Source of the DNA: JAKACU01 sp021821185
GTDB taxonomy: Bacteria > Bacillota > Bacilli > Alicyclobacillales > SLC66
Length of the DNA: 33,313 nt
Direction of reading: 5' to 3'
NCBI GenBank assembly: GCA_027343965.1
Contig: DAHWJX010000019.1
Coordinates: 1 to 33,313 of the forward strand
Both the position numbers and the translations under genes were made by a program. This document shows positions 1 through 7,152 of the stretch, piece by piece. Below the pieces are notes generated by a model. That model did no database searches. It was not told where the DNA came from and saw nothing but the letters and a program-made list of their open reading frames with translations. Position 1 is the stretch's first letter; each line of letters opens with the position of its first letter.

Positions 1-315
1 GACCCTGGACCTTGGATTTGCTCGGGGATGACAGGGGGCGTAGTCTATTTACGGGTGCAACCAGAAATAGGACTCACGGTAGAAGCCCTCCATCGGCGTT
101 TGGCTAAAGGCGCTAAAGTTACTTTAACTCACCTTAACGCCGGTGGCATTCTCGATGTTCAGGAATTGCTGGCCTTATATCGCAAAGAGCTAGAACGCTC
201 TTCACAAGAAGACGAGGCAGATCGTTTGCTTCCTTTGTGGGAAGCACCTGATGACCATTTTATGATGGTACGGGCAGCTGGCGAGCAAACCAACCAAGAT
301 GAAGCAACTGAATAA
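1..315 (+). CDS. C-terminal end of a glutamate-synthase-type GXGXG-domain protein (5' partial)
   Basis: The frame is open from base 1 and ends with TAA at 313-315, so the gene begins outside the window; the ATG at 28 is internal. The visible 104 residues start with a GPWICSGMTGGVVYLR stretch that resembles the last turns of the GXGXG beta-helix of glutamate synthase large-subunit C-terminal domains (GM-x-GG-x-x-Y pattern). They continue with a helical tail in which Leu-Leu, a Ser-Ala-like spacing, LxxW and a final F-x-x-V follow the usual end of GltB-like proteins. The family scaffold stabilises the ammonia channel or domain packing rather than carrying the catalytic residues. Whether the full protein is GltB itself or one of the shorter stand-alone GXGXG proteins cannot be told from this fragment. 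It is closed off by the hairpin at 331-372. Confidence 0.5.
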   Translation, partial: DPGPWICSGMTGGVVYLRVQPEIGLTVEALHRRLAKGAKVTLTHLNAGGILDVQELLALYRKELERSSQEDEADRLLPLWEAPDDHFMMVRAAGEQTNQDEATE

Positions 316-330
316 AATCGTGTCATGGAT

Positions 331-372
331 AACAGTGGATGGACCTCTTTGTAGAGGACATTCACTGTTTTT
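331..372 (+). terminator. Rho-independent terminator after the GXGXG gene
   Basis: Outer arms AACAGTGGATG (331-341) and CATTCACTGTT (359-369) pair over 11 bp with one G-U. An inner CCTCT/AGAGG stem follows, and the hairpin ends in a run of five T. It lies 15 bases after the stop codon. Confidence 0.8.
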
Positions 373-394
373 CGTCTAGGACATAGAGGATTTG

Positions 395-420
395 CATATC
401 GTGAGATAAAGCACGATATG
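395..420 (+). promoter_or_regulatory. Perfect inverted repeat just upstream of the NlpC/P60 ribosome site
   Basis: CATATCGTG (395-403) and CACGATATG (412-420) are perfect 9-bp arms around an 8-base AT-rich loop. The right arm ends four bases before the GGGGTGAG ribosome site (424-430) and 14 bases before the ATG at 435. It could be an operator or an RNA hairpin affecting translation; it has no T tract, so it is not a terminator. Confidence 0.5.
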
Positions 421-434
421 TTTGGGGTGAGCGT

Positions 435-1229
435 ATGAACCGGATGCCACGCATCGTCTCTTTACTGGCAGGTTTATTTCTTGCGTTCTTTACTACTGGT
501 TTTACGGGGCCTGCTAGAAACTTATCCTTGCTCTCTCAACGACATAAATCAGCCTACCTGTCTTCTGTGAATCGCATGTTTCAAAAGATTGCTGTGTTCT
601 TTTATGATCATGAAACGCTAAGAGGCGGACAGATTAAAAAAGTGATTGATTTAACAGCGTGGAAGCGTTCACATCCATGGCACACATTGCATTACGCTGT
701 CGCGCATAACGATGAGACTACGATTGCAGTGACGAGCCAAGTTGGCAGTTTTCGACGAAATTTGCGTGTAAATGACCACAGCAAATTAGCTACACGCAAT
801 GTACCACGAGCAATAACGAGTCATCCAAAGGAACAACGATCACTGCAAGCTGTGGACGATGGACTAAAAATTGCTTCGCTTGCCATGACACTCTTAGGAA
901 AACCGTATGTGTGGGGAGGCAATAACCCGAGCCAAGGTTTTGATTGTTCTGGACTCGTCGAATATGTGCTGCGGGAGTCAGGTGTCTCAGCGCCCCGCAC
1001 GTCATGGCAACAATATTCTCTTGGTCATGAGGTGTCTATAAGCCATTTACGTCCAGGTGATTTGTTATTCTTTTCAACGTACGCAAAAGGACCGAGTCAT
1101 GTAGGAATCTATGTTGGCAACGACCGTTTTGTAAACGCATTGAATCCCTCTACAGGTGTCACGCTATCTCAAGTAACTGATCCTTATTTTGCAAAAAGGT
1201 TAATTGGCATTCGAAACCCTTTGGCATGA
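435..1229 (+). CDS. Secreted NlpC/P60 peptidoglycan endopeptidase
   Basis: 264 residues. An N-terminal basic and hydrophobic segment (about residues 1-25, with LLAGLFLAFFTTGF) looks like a signal peptide or anchor. A poorly conserved linker of about 115 residues follows, then a C-terminal NlpC/P60 domain (about 145-262) with YVWGGNNPSQGFDCSG. The catalytic Cys is C171 (DCSG) and the His is H222 (SHVGIY), with RPGDLLFF between them. Family members cut the D-Glu-to-diamino-acid bond of stem peptides outside the membrane. No SH3b or LysM wall-binding repeats are recognisable in the linker. The ATG at 435 follows GGGGTGAG and an inverted repeat. It is flanked upstream by a terminator, so it is probably a single-gene unit, and it converges with the minus-strand gene starting 9 bases beyond its stop. 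Confidence 0.88.
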   Translation: MNRMPRIVSLLAGLFLAFFTTGFTGPARNLSLLSQRHKSAYLSSVNRMFQKIAVFFYDHETLRGGQIKKVIDLTAWKRSHPWHTLHYAVAHNDETTIAVTSQVGSFRRNLRVNDHSKLATRNVPRAITSHPKEQRSLQAVDDGLKIASLAMTLLGKPYVWGGNNPSQGFDCSGLVEYVLRESGVSAPRTSWQQYSLGHEVSISHLRPGDLLFFSTYAKGPSHVGIYVGNDRFVNALNPSTGVTLSQVTDPYFAKRLIGIRNPLA

Positions 1230-1238
1230 CATGGTACC

Positions 1239-1571
1239 CTACAAAAATCGGCGTAGGTAATGGTGTTGCATAGGATTTTCCAAGTAAATAGCACGCAAAA
1301 GGGATGTTACCGATGAACTGAGAAGGTTATTTTTTTCGCGAAACGGTTGTAGGTTCTCCAAGCGTATAGACGCCCCTTTATAGGTGACACCATCACCGAT
1401 GAGATCAGCAAGAGAAAATTTTAAGATAGCCGAGCGTAAAAAATTGTGGCGGGAATCCAGCGTGTATAATTTATAATTGTGATCTTCATCCACGATGCAA
1501 GTGCCTTCGGAACTAAAAAAGTAATCACCAGCAGGTTCTACAAAGATCATATAGGCGTCAAAGTTCTTCAG
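1239..1571 (-). CDS. Protein of unknown function, apparently with a non-standard start codon
   Basis: I do not recognise this protein. The frame stays open from 1634 down to the TAG at 1239-1241 and gives a normal-looking acidic-then-basic composition (for example FVEPAGDYFFSSEG and LADLIGDGVTYKGAS), with no signal peptide or membrane segment. The only clear ribosome site on this strand is GGGAGG (plus-strand 1580-1585). At the ideal 8-base distance the codon is CTG (1571-1569), which gives about 110 residues. The next ATG is at 1550, inside a likely beta strand, and the only upstream start is a TTG at 1634 that lies in a hairpin arm and upstream of the predicted promoter. It is a single gene, convergent with the NlpC/P60 gene and divergent from the methyltransferase. 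Confidence 0.5.
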   Translation of the reverse strand: MKNFDAYMIFVEPAGDYFFSSEGTCIVDEDHNYKLYTLDSRHNFLRSAILKFSLADLIGDGVTYKGASIRLENLQPFREKNNLLSSSVTSLLRAIYLENPMQHHYLRRFL

Positions 1572-1592
1572 AAAAATAACCTCCCGAATTGG

Positions 1593-1621
1593 ACTATAAC
1601 TTTCTTTTTTATATCGCGCAA
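1593..1621 (-). promoter_or_regulatory. Possible sigma-A promoter for the unknown minus-strand gene
   Basis: On the minus strand, TTGCGC (1621-1616) and TATAGT (1598-1593) are separated by 17 bases. The -10 matches five of six consensus bases and the -35 only three. Transcription would begin almost at the GGGAGG ribosome site, giving a very short leader. Confidence 0.4.
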
Positions 1622-1623
1622 CT

Positions 1624-1646
1624 AGAGCACCCAAATCGGGTGCTCT
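1624..1646. repeat. Perfect 9-bp hairpin between divergent genes
   Basis: AGAGCACCC (1624-1632) and GGGTGCTCT (1638-1646) flank a 5-base loop. No T run follows on either strand. It sits between the start of the minus-strand unknown gene and the methyltransferase, where an operator shared by both genes or a leader hairpin of the methyltransferase transcript is possible. Confidence 0.5.
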
Positions 1647-1678
1647 TGCGTATGGTAAGAGAAATAGCGTGGGGGGTT

Positions 1679-2389
1679 ATGCGATTGGATTACTATGACG
1701 CCTTAGCTGCTTTAGGGGTAGAAAGTGCCCATCCAGGTGGTTTTGAAATGACCCAAACATGGTTATCACACATGCCTTTTGAACATGGACAAGAAGTCCT
1801 TGAAGTAGGATGCGGAGTAGGAAAAACAGCTTGTGAGATTAGCCGTCGTTTCGACGTCTTGATGACTGCGGTTGATGTACGAAAGGATATGATCGAAAAA
1901 GCGAAGGCGCGAAGTCTTGCATATGGTGTAAACGTTGATTTTCTTGTAACGGCAAAGCATAAACTTCCCTTTCGTGATGCCGCATTTGATTATGTTATTG
2001 CTGAATCGGTAACTGTATTTAATCCGATCGTCAAGATATTACAAGAATATGCTCGTGTCTTAAAAAACGGCGGCATGCTGCTGGATGTAGAAATGGCCTC
2101 TATGGCACCATTACCACCTAACGTCATGCAGGAATTTCGGTCTCTTTATCACGCTGTTGAAGTGCCCACGATCAGCGACTGGAAAAAGCGAGTAGCACAA
2201 GCTGGTTTTAATGACACGCAAATTTTATTATCAGGTCCTGTGACATCATCGGCATCCGTTGAAACAGTAGAAAATCCCATGTTGGCCAACATGCCAAATG
2301 GCCTTGGCCAAATCATCGGCGATAACCAACGTGTTATGAGTCAGTATGGGAAATGGCTCAATTTTATCATTCTCACGGCAAAAAAATAG
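1679..2389 (+). CDS. Class I SAM-dependent methyltransferase, substrate unknown
   Basis: 236 residues from the ATG at 1679. The Rossmann-like core shows motif I VLEVGCGVGKTA (about residues 39-50), an acidic end of strand 2 (AVDVRKDM), and motif IV-like FDYVIAESVTVF followed by LKNGGMLLDVEM. This is the UbiE/Methyltransf_11 group; nothing points to a particular substrate. The frame is open further upstream, with ATGs at 1652 and 1589, but the G-rich GGGGGG at 1671-1676 and the homology-like beginning RLDYYDALAALG favour 1679, although the spacing of 2 bases is tight. ATG 1652 remains an alternative. The palindrome at 2278-2293 lies inside the gene. Confidence 0.75.
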   Translation: MRLDYYDALAALGVESAHPGGFEMTQTWLSHMPFEHGQEVLEVGCGVGKTACEISRRFDVLMTAVDVRKDMIEKAKARSLAYGVNVDFLVTAKHKLPFRDAAFDYVIAESVTVFNPIVKILQEYARVLKNGGMLLDVEMASMAPLPPNVMQEFRSLYHAVEVPTISDWKKRVAQAGFNDTQILLSGPVTSSASVETVENPMLANMPNGLGQIIGDNQRVMSQYGKWLNFIILTAKK

Positions 2390-2478
2390 GTTTTTGTATG
2401 CGGGTGCATGACTGATCGTGTCGGAATCCTGTCGCAAAAATGGAGCACTCCATGTACAATACATGCGAGGTGATAGAT

Positions 2479-4797
2479 TTGCGACAAAAACGCAGTGCAC
2501 CCGCAGGGAAGGCAAAATTGAAGTCTTCCAAGCCACCTGCAAAAAAACCAACGACAAGAAAACCAAGTACGGCAAAAAAGCGCAAAGGTTCCTCTGTGAT
2601 TAAAAAAGTGTTAATCAGTTTTTTTATCGCTATTGCGTTTACGGTCGTTGCAACAGGCGGTATTATCTATGCGCTTACCTTGCCCTTATTCGATCCAACA
2701 AAGTTGATGCAACCGCCCACGTTGCCAACAGTCGTTTATGACCGCTATGGGCACGTCGCATTTACGATTGAACCGACCGGTGTCAGGCGGGTTGCTCTTA
2801 GTGACATTCCGAAAGCTTTACAAGATGGTTTGATCGCAACAGAAGACGTTCGTTTCTATCAGAATCACGGGTTTGATATTCGCTCCATATTTCGCTCAGT
2901 GGTTAATGACATTGTACATCGCGGTCAATTGCAAGGCGCTAGTACCATTACAGGTCAATTGGCAAAGATTGAATATTTAACGGACAATGGATCTTTGAAA
3001 TATAAGCTAGAGCAACTTATTCTTTCCATTGAAATCGACCGCTATTTTACCAAGAATCAAATTCTAGATATGTACTTTAATACAGTCGATTTCAATGGGG
3101 CCACGCCAGGCATTGAAAATGCGGCTCAAATCTATTTTCAAAAAAACGTCAATCAGTTAGATTTGGTACAGTGCGCTTTGCTTGCAGGCCTTCCGCAAGC
3201 TCCTACAGAGTATGATCCTTTTCTGCATCCGCATGCTGCGCTTGCCAGAAGAAATATCGTACTGCAACAGATGGCCAAATATGGCTATCTTTCTGAAAGC
3301 AAGGCGCGTTGGGCAGAGAAGCAACCTCTTGAATTGGCAGGCACACCGGGCGTGGTCGCCGATGGTGTGCCTGCAGCGTACGCATGGTACAGGGATTATC
3401 TGTACCAAGAGGCGAACCAGATTGGCATTGGAGCGACGAGTCTTACGCGTGGTGGATTAAAGGTGTATACCAATTTGGATCCACAATTGCAACAAGCTGC
3501 CTATGACCAATTCTCCAATAATGCCTATTTTCCACCAAATATGAGTGGCAACGAAGCACAGGGTGGAGCTGCCTTCATGAATCCAGCCAATGGTGGAATT
3601 CTCGCGCTTATTGGGTCGCGTCCCAATACTTATCAAGTAGAAGGATTTAATTACGCGACACAAACGGAACGTTCACCAGGTTCATCGATTAAGCCGCTTG
3701 TGGTTTATGGACCTGCTGTGGAAACTGGGAAGTATAATGGTGACTCTCTGTTGTACGATGGTCCCTTAAATATCCATGGTTATCAACCGCAGGATTGGGC
3801 TTGGCATCCTACGATTAATAACCAAGTCACCATGAGAGATGCTTTAAAAGAATCTTGGAATATCCCTGCTGTGTGGTTACTGGATCAATTAGGAATTAGC
3901 ACCGGTCTTGATTTTGCACAGCGTGCAGGACTGACGTTCGAACCGAGGGACTTTGAGCATCTGGATGTGGCCCTAGGCGATATTCATCCAGGGACTAATC
4001 CGCTACAAATGGCCGAAGCTTATTCATCGTTTGATAACAATGGGAGTCGCATTCCAGCGCATGCTATTGAAAAAATTGTCAATAGCAATGATAACACGAT
4101 CTACCAAGCGTCTGAAGTGCCGATTTCTGTGATGAAGCCGTCCACCGCAGCCACGATGGTGGGTTTGCTTCGCAACAACGTGGTTAACGGTATTGCCCAA
4201 TTAGCATCGGTGTCTGGTCATCAAATTGCTGGTAAAACCGGATCTGTGGCCTATGTGTCACCGAGTTGGAGTTCATCGCAAGGCGATAGTGATTTATGGT
4301 TTACCGGTTTTTCACCTCATGTCGTTGGTGCCATATGGGAAGGATTTGCTACACCAAGTGTTAATGCGTACGTACCTAACTGGGTGGGTGGGAGTGCCTT
4401 GCCAGCGAAGCTATTTAGTGCCATTATGACGCAAGGATTAGCTGGCAAACAGGGTGGGTCATTTATCTCGCCTGTTGACGTATCGACAGCTCCTGTGATT
4501 ACGCCGACGATTCAAGGGATGACGGGATCGTACCAGGCTCTGCAACAAGGAGTTGTACTCTCTTGGAATCCTGTTTCGGATGCCAATGTGTACTATTTAG
4601 TATTTCGGGGTGCGCAAGGCAACACAAACTTGGTTTACAATCAAAGTATTGCAAAGACGACGCAGACATCCTATACGAATGTTTTAGGTGTATCCGGAAC
4701 GTACACGTATCAGGTAGCGGCTTTTGATCAAAGTACACATGCCATGGTCGGAAAATCACCGATCATTACGGTCACGATCAGCAGATATCGTAGGTAA
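2479..4797 (+). CDS. Class A penicillin-binding protein (bifunctional transglycosylase/transpeptidase) with C-terminal FN3 domain
   Basis: 772 residues from TTG 2479, chosen because GAGGTGAT (2467-2474) lies 5 bases upstream; the ATG at 2440 has no ribosome site. Layout: Lys/Pro-rich cytoplasmic tail (1-37), one membrane anchor (about 40-64, ISFFIAIAFTVVATGG), GT51 transglycosylase with E122-D-x-x-F-x-x-H-G and GASTITGQLAK, then the transpeptidase with S402-S-I-K405, S459-W-N461 and K586-T-G. A fibronectin type III module ends the protein (about 675-770, LSWNPVSDANVYYLVFRG). It polymerises and cross-links peptidoglycan outside the membrane. GASTITGQLAK departs from the usual GGSTITQQL, with Q to G at one position. 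It is followed after 12 bases by folE, so the two may be co-transcribed. Confidence 0.93.
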   Translation: MRQKRSAPAGKAKLKSSKPPAKKPTTRKPSTAKKRKGSSVIKKVLISFFIAIAFTVVATGGIIYALTLPLFDPTKLMQPPTLPTVVYDRYGHVAFTIEPTGVRRVALSDIPKALQDGLIATEDVRFYQNHGFDIRSIFRSVVNDIVHRGQLQGASTITGQLAKIEYLTDNGSLKYKLEQLILSIEIDRYFTKNQILDMYFNTVDFNGATPGIENAAQIYFQKNVNQLDLVQCALLAGLPQAPTEYDPFLHPHAALARRNIVLQQMAKYGYLSESKARWAEKQPLELAGTPGVVADGVPAAYAWYRDYLYQEANQIGIGATSLTRGGLKVYTNLDPQLQQAAYDQFSNNAYFPPNMSGNEAQGGAAFMNPANGGILALIGSRPNTYQVEGFNYATQTERSPGSSIKPLVVYGPAVETGKYNGDSLLYDGPLNIHGYQPQDWAWHPTINNQVTMRDALKESWNIPAVWLLDQLGISTGLDFAQRAGLTFEPRDFEHLDVALGDIHPGTNPLQMAEAYSSFDNNGSRIPAHAIEKIVNSNDNTIYQASEVPISVMKPSTAATMVGLLRNNVVNGIAQLASVSGHQIAGKTGSVAYVSPSWSSSQGDSDLWFTGFSPHVVGAIWEGFATPSVNAYVPNWVGGSALPAKLFSAIMTQGLAGKQGGSFISPVDVSTAPVITPTIQGMTGSYQALQQGVVLSWNPVSDANVYYLVFRGAQGNTNLVYNQSIAKTTQTSYTNVLGVSGTYTYQVAAFDQSTHAMVGKSPIITVTISRYRR

Positions 4798-4809
4798 AGG
4801 GGAAAGACT

Positions 4810-5373
4810 ATGCAAATCGATAAAGAGAAGATTGAACAAGCTGTGCGCATGATTTTAGAGGCTGTAGGTGAAGACCCGATGCGCGAAGGCTTACTCGAAA
4901 CGCCAGCGCGCGTCGCTCGGATGTATGGCGAAATTTTATCAGGGATTGATCAAGATCCTGGTGACCATTTGCAAACCATATTCAACGAAAATCATAATGA
5001 ATTGGTGCTTGTAAAGGATATCTCGTTTTACAGTTTGTGTGAGCACCATTTGATTCCTTTTTATGGGAAGGCACACGTTGCCTATATTCCTCAGGGGGCT
5101 AAGATTACAGGCTTGTCCAAATTGGCGAGATTGGTCGAAACTGCAGCTCGTCGCCCGCAACTGCAAGAACGACTGACTTCTACAGTAGCTGATGCTCTGG
5201 TCACGCACCTAGAACCCACGGGTGTTGCGGTTATGGTGGAAGCTGAACATATGTGCATGGCAATGCGAGGCGTGAATAAACCTGGGACGATTACGGTCAC
5301 AACTGCGGTGCGGGGAACATTTCTTGAAGATGTACATTTACGCTCCGAAGTTTTCCAGATGATGCGTTCATAA
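4810..5373 (+). CDS. folE: GTP cyclohydrolase I (FolE type I)
   Basis: 187 residues, the usual length. It converts GTP to 7,8-dihydroneopterin triphosphate, the first step of tetrahydrofolate synthesis. Zinc ligands are C77 and H80 (SLCEHH) and C149 (EHMCM); the GLSKLARLVE and RRPQLQERLT stretches that build the active site of the decamer are present. The ATG at 4810 follows AAAGGGGAAAG. In Bacillus subtilis this gene (mtrA) forms an operon with mtrB; here mtrB lies 24 kb away at 28951. It ends before the hairpin at 5382-5414 and converges with the phosphoesterase gene. Confidence 0.97.
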   Translation: MQIDKEKIEQAVRMILEAVGEDPMREGLLETPARVARMYGEILSGIDQDPGDHLQTIFNENHNELVLVKDISFYSLCEHHLIPFYGKAHVAYIPQGAKITGLSKLARLVETAARRPQLQERLTSTVADALVTHLEPTGVAVMVEAEHMCMAMRGVNKPGTITVTTAVRGTFLEDVHLRSEVFQMMRS

Positions 5374-5381
5374 CTTGATAC

Positions 5382-5414
5382 TTCCGGACAAGACATCCTA
5401 TGTGTTGTCCGGAA
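5382..5414. terminator. Hairpin between convergent folE and phosphoesterase genes
   Basis: TTCCGGACAA (5382-5391) and TTGTCCGGAA (5405-5414) are perfect 10-bp arms, with an extra ACAT/ATGT pairing inside the loop. Neither strand has a long T run afterwards. The position suggests a bidirectional terminator, probably a weak one. Confidence 0.6.
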
Positions 5415-5415
5415 A

Positions 5416-6117
5416 TTACTGTTGCATCCAGGCAGTTATATCAAATGGCGTGAAGTTCAGGTAGTCCGCAGCAACTAATTGATACTTAACGTTTCGCACA
5501 AATCCTTGCACACGGTATTTGTGTGCTGTACCATGCAAATGTCCATATACGCAATGTGATACACCGAATTGCTCTAACAAATCAGTAAATGGAGTCTGTT
5601 CACCACGATTGGTTGTTGGCGGATAGTGCATCATGGCGAGCAGTGGTTTTCCCAATGCAGATCCTTGCTCAAGGGAAAGGCGTAGACGCGAAACTTCACG
5701 CAAAAAGATGGCTTCATCCTCAGATGAAAAGCTGGCCGTATCGGAGAGACTCCAGCCTCTTGTACCAACTATCGTGAAGTCATCTAAAGGGATGGCGTTA
5801 TTTTGTAGGATGTGGCATAAGGATCCAGCCAAACCTTCCACTTTACGTTTCGTGCTCCACCAATAGTCATGATTACCTTTTAGCAAGATCTTTTTACCCG
5901 GCAAATCATGCAGGAACTGCATATCGGGCAGAACTTCTTGTTCTCGCATGGCCCATGAGATATCACCTGGTACGAGTACATAATCATCGGCTGATACAGA
6001 ATCTTCCCACGCGTTTTGAATGCGAGTTGCATGATTGTGCCACGTTTTTCCAAAAACGTCCATAGGTTTATTCGACCCGAAAGACAAATGAAGGTCGGCA
6101 ATGGCAAATAGAGACAT
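5416..6117 (-). CDS. Calcineurin-like metallophosphoesterase (COG1768-type)
   Basis: 233 residues from the ATG at 6117, which has AAAGGAG 11 bases upstream on the minus strand; the longer frame to 6171 has no ribosome site. The binuclear metal motifs occur in order: DLH (D7, H9), GDISWAM, GNHDYWW, MMHYPP and GHLHG. The beginning LFAIADLHLSFG with KPMDVFG and the VPGDISWAM segment are characteristic of the COG1768 group of predicted phosphohydrolases; the substrate is unknown. No signal peptide is visible, so it should be cytoplasmic. Its start is 64 bases from that of the divergent sprT-like gene, so both promoters must lie in a very short interval. Confidence 0.88.
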   Translation of the reverse strand: MSLFAIADLHLSFGSNKPMDVFGKTWHNHATRIQNAWEDSVSADDYVLVPGDISWAMREQEVLPDMQFLHDLPGKKILLKGNHDYWWSTKRKVEGLAGSLCHILQNNAIPLDDFTIVGTRGWSLSDTASFSSEDEAIFLREVSRLRLSLEQGSALGKPLLAMMHYPPTTNRGEQTPFTDLLEQFGVSHCVYGHLHGTAHKYRVQGFVRNVKYQLVAADYLNFTPFDITAWMQQ

Positions 6118-6181
6118 GGTATTCGTCTCCTTTCTCGTGAATTGTACCATGAAGGGGGGACGGAAAGGCAAGGGATTAACG

Positions 6182-6655
6182 ATGTTCGACGAGGTTCCAT
6201 ACTCCGATGAAGATCTCTTACGATTGGTGCAGGAAATCTCTCTTCACGATTTTTCGTTACCATTTCGGCATCGTTGTCGATACAACTACCGTCTCAAAAC
6301 GACAGGCGGGCGTTATCTTTTGAAAACGCACGATTTGGAGTTTAATCCTCATTCCGTGCAACTGCACGGAATGTCGGAATTAGTGGGGACCATTCGCCAT
6401 GAGCTTTGTCATTATCATTTGCATTTGTTAGGGCAAGGATATCGACATCGGGACAAAGATTTTCAAAGACTATTGAAACAAGTGGGTGGATCGCGGTACG
6501 CTTTACCTACAGGATTGAAAAATAAGCGTTCTGTTCAAAAAACGTATGCGTGTATGGAGTGCGGTACGCTTTATATTCGGGTAAGAACGATTGATACGGG
6601 CCGCTATCGATGTGGCAGATGCGAAGGACAATTGCGCTTCGTTGCTTTGACATGA
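6182..6655 (+). CDS. SprT-like zinc metalloprotease-fold protein
   Basis: 157 residues from ATG 6182 (AAGGG nine bases upstream). Upstream in-frame ATGs at 6152 and 6101 would overlap the divergent gene. The SprT-like domain shows RHRCRYNYRLKTTGGRYLL, the zinc motif H73-E-L-C-H77 followed by YHLHL, and HRDKDFQRLLKQVGG. A C-terminal zinc ribbon (CMECG and CGRCEG) closes the protein. The bacterial YdcK/SprT group has the same length and layout. Eukaryotic SPRTN relatives cut DNA-protein cross-links; the bacterial role is not settled, so I give no more than the family. Confidence 0.87.
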   Translation: MFDEVPYSDEDLLRLVQEISLHDFSLPFRHRCRYNYRLKTTGGRYLLKTHDLEFNPHSVQLHGMSELVGTIRHELCHYHLHLLGQGYRHRDKDFQRLLKQVGGSRYALPTGLKNKRSVQKTYACMECGTLYIRVRTIDTGRYRCGRCEGQLRFVALT

Positions 6656-6677
6656 AACTGATGGAGGTTATTTACGC

Positions 6678-6908
6678 ATGGATGGGCAGACATCAAGAAT
6701 TGCCATGACATTAGACTTATTACAGGACTGCTTACGGGAAGCACAAGGATCCATGGATCAAGATCAACTTGAGACGAAAGTCATTGAATTTTTCCGTGCC
6801 GATGACTTAGACGGTATCTCGCAGTTGATGCAAGATCGTAATTTGGTCTTGGATTTCAATAAAGAATTGGAACAATTCATTGCTCGGTGGTCTACTCGGA
6901 TTCGATAA
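6678..6908 (+). CDS. Small protein of unknown function (tandem paralogue A)
   Basis: 76 residues, start ATG 6678 with GGAGG (6663-6667) 10 bases upstream. The protein is acidic, predicted mostly helical, and lacks Cys motifs and membrane segments. Residues 30-71 align without gaps to residues 30-71 of the next small protein (shared pattern Q-[LI]-E, F at the same place, DL..I..L, E and W71), so the pair probably arose by duplication. It lies between the sprT-like gene and the helicase, all in one direction with gaps of 22 bases on either side, which suggests one transcript. I do not recognise the family. Confidence 0.75.
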   Translation: MDGQTSRIAMTLDLLQDCLREAQGSMDQDQLETKVIEFFRADDLDGISQLMQDRNLVLDFNKELEQFIARWSTRIR

Positions 6909-6930
6909 TAGACCTGAAAGGAACTCATCT

Positions 6931-7152
6931 ATGGAGCCTTTTGTATCGCTTGCGTATTCACGTGAGCGTCATCGCCACGTGTTGCTTGTCACTGAGCTTT
7001 GGAGACAACAGATGAGGCAGATTGAGCAACTGGCTGTTCAGTGTTTTTATCAACAAGATTTAATAAGTATTGCAAGGCTGTTGGATAAAAAGCGCATCTT
7101 GCAAAGACGGCTTTGCAAAGTGGAAGATTTATTGCGAGCGTGGGGCTTGTGA
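6931..7152 (+). CDS. Small protein of unknown function (tandem paralogue B)
   Basis: 73 residues from ATG 6931, preceded by GAAAGGA at a suitable distance; the longer frame from 6880 overlaps the previous gene and has no ribosome site. The protein is basic and rich in Arg, Gln and Leu, probably helical (LLVTELWRQQMRQIEQLAV). It resembles the preceding protein over residues 30-71. Its TGA overlaps the GTG start of the helicase gene (GTGA at 7149-7152), so translation of the two is probably coupled. A role with the helicase is possible but not shown. Confidence 0.72.
   Translation: MEPFVSLAYSRERHRHVLLVTELWRQQMRQIEQLAVQCFYQQDLISIARLLDKKRILQRRLCKVEDLLRAWGL

Noticed and set aside
1926..1939. cre-like TGTAAACGTTGATT inside the methyltransferase gene
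   Set aside because: The last two consensus bases fail and the position is deep in coding sequence.
2278..2293. Perfect 16-base palindrome CATGTTGGCCAACATG
   Set aside because: It lies inside the methyltransferase coding region with no promoter nearby; probably chance.
6101..6181. N-terminal extension of the SprT-like protein from ATG 6101 or 6152
   Set aside because: It would overlap the divergent phosphoesterase start or its ribosome site, and homologues begin near the SDEDL segment.
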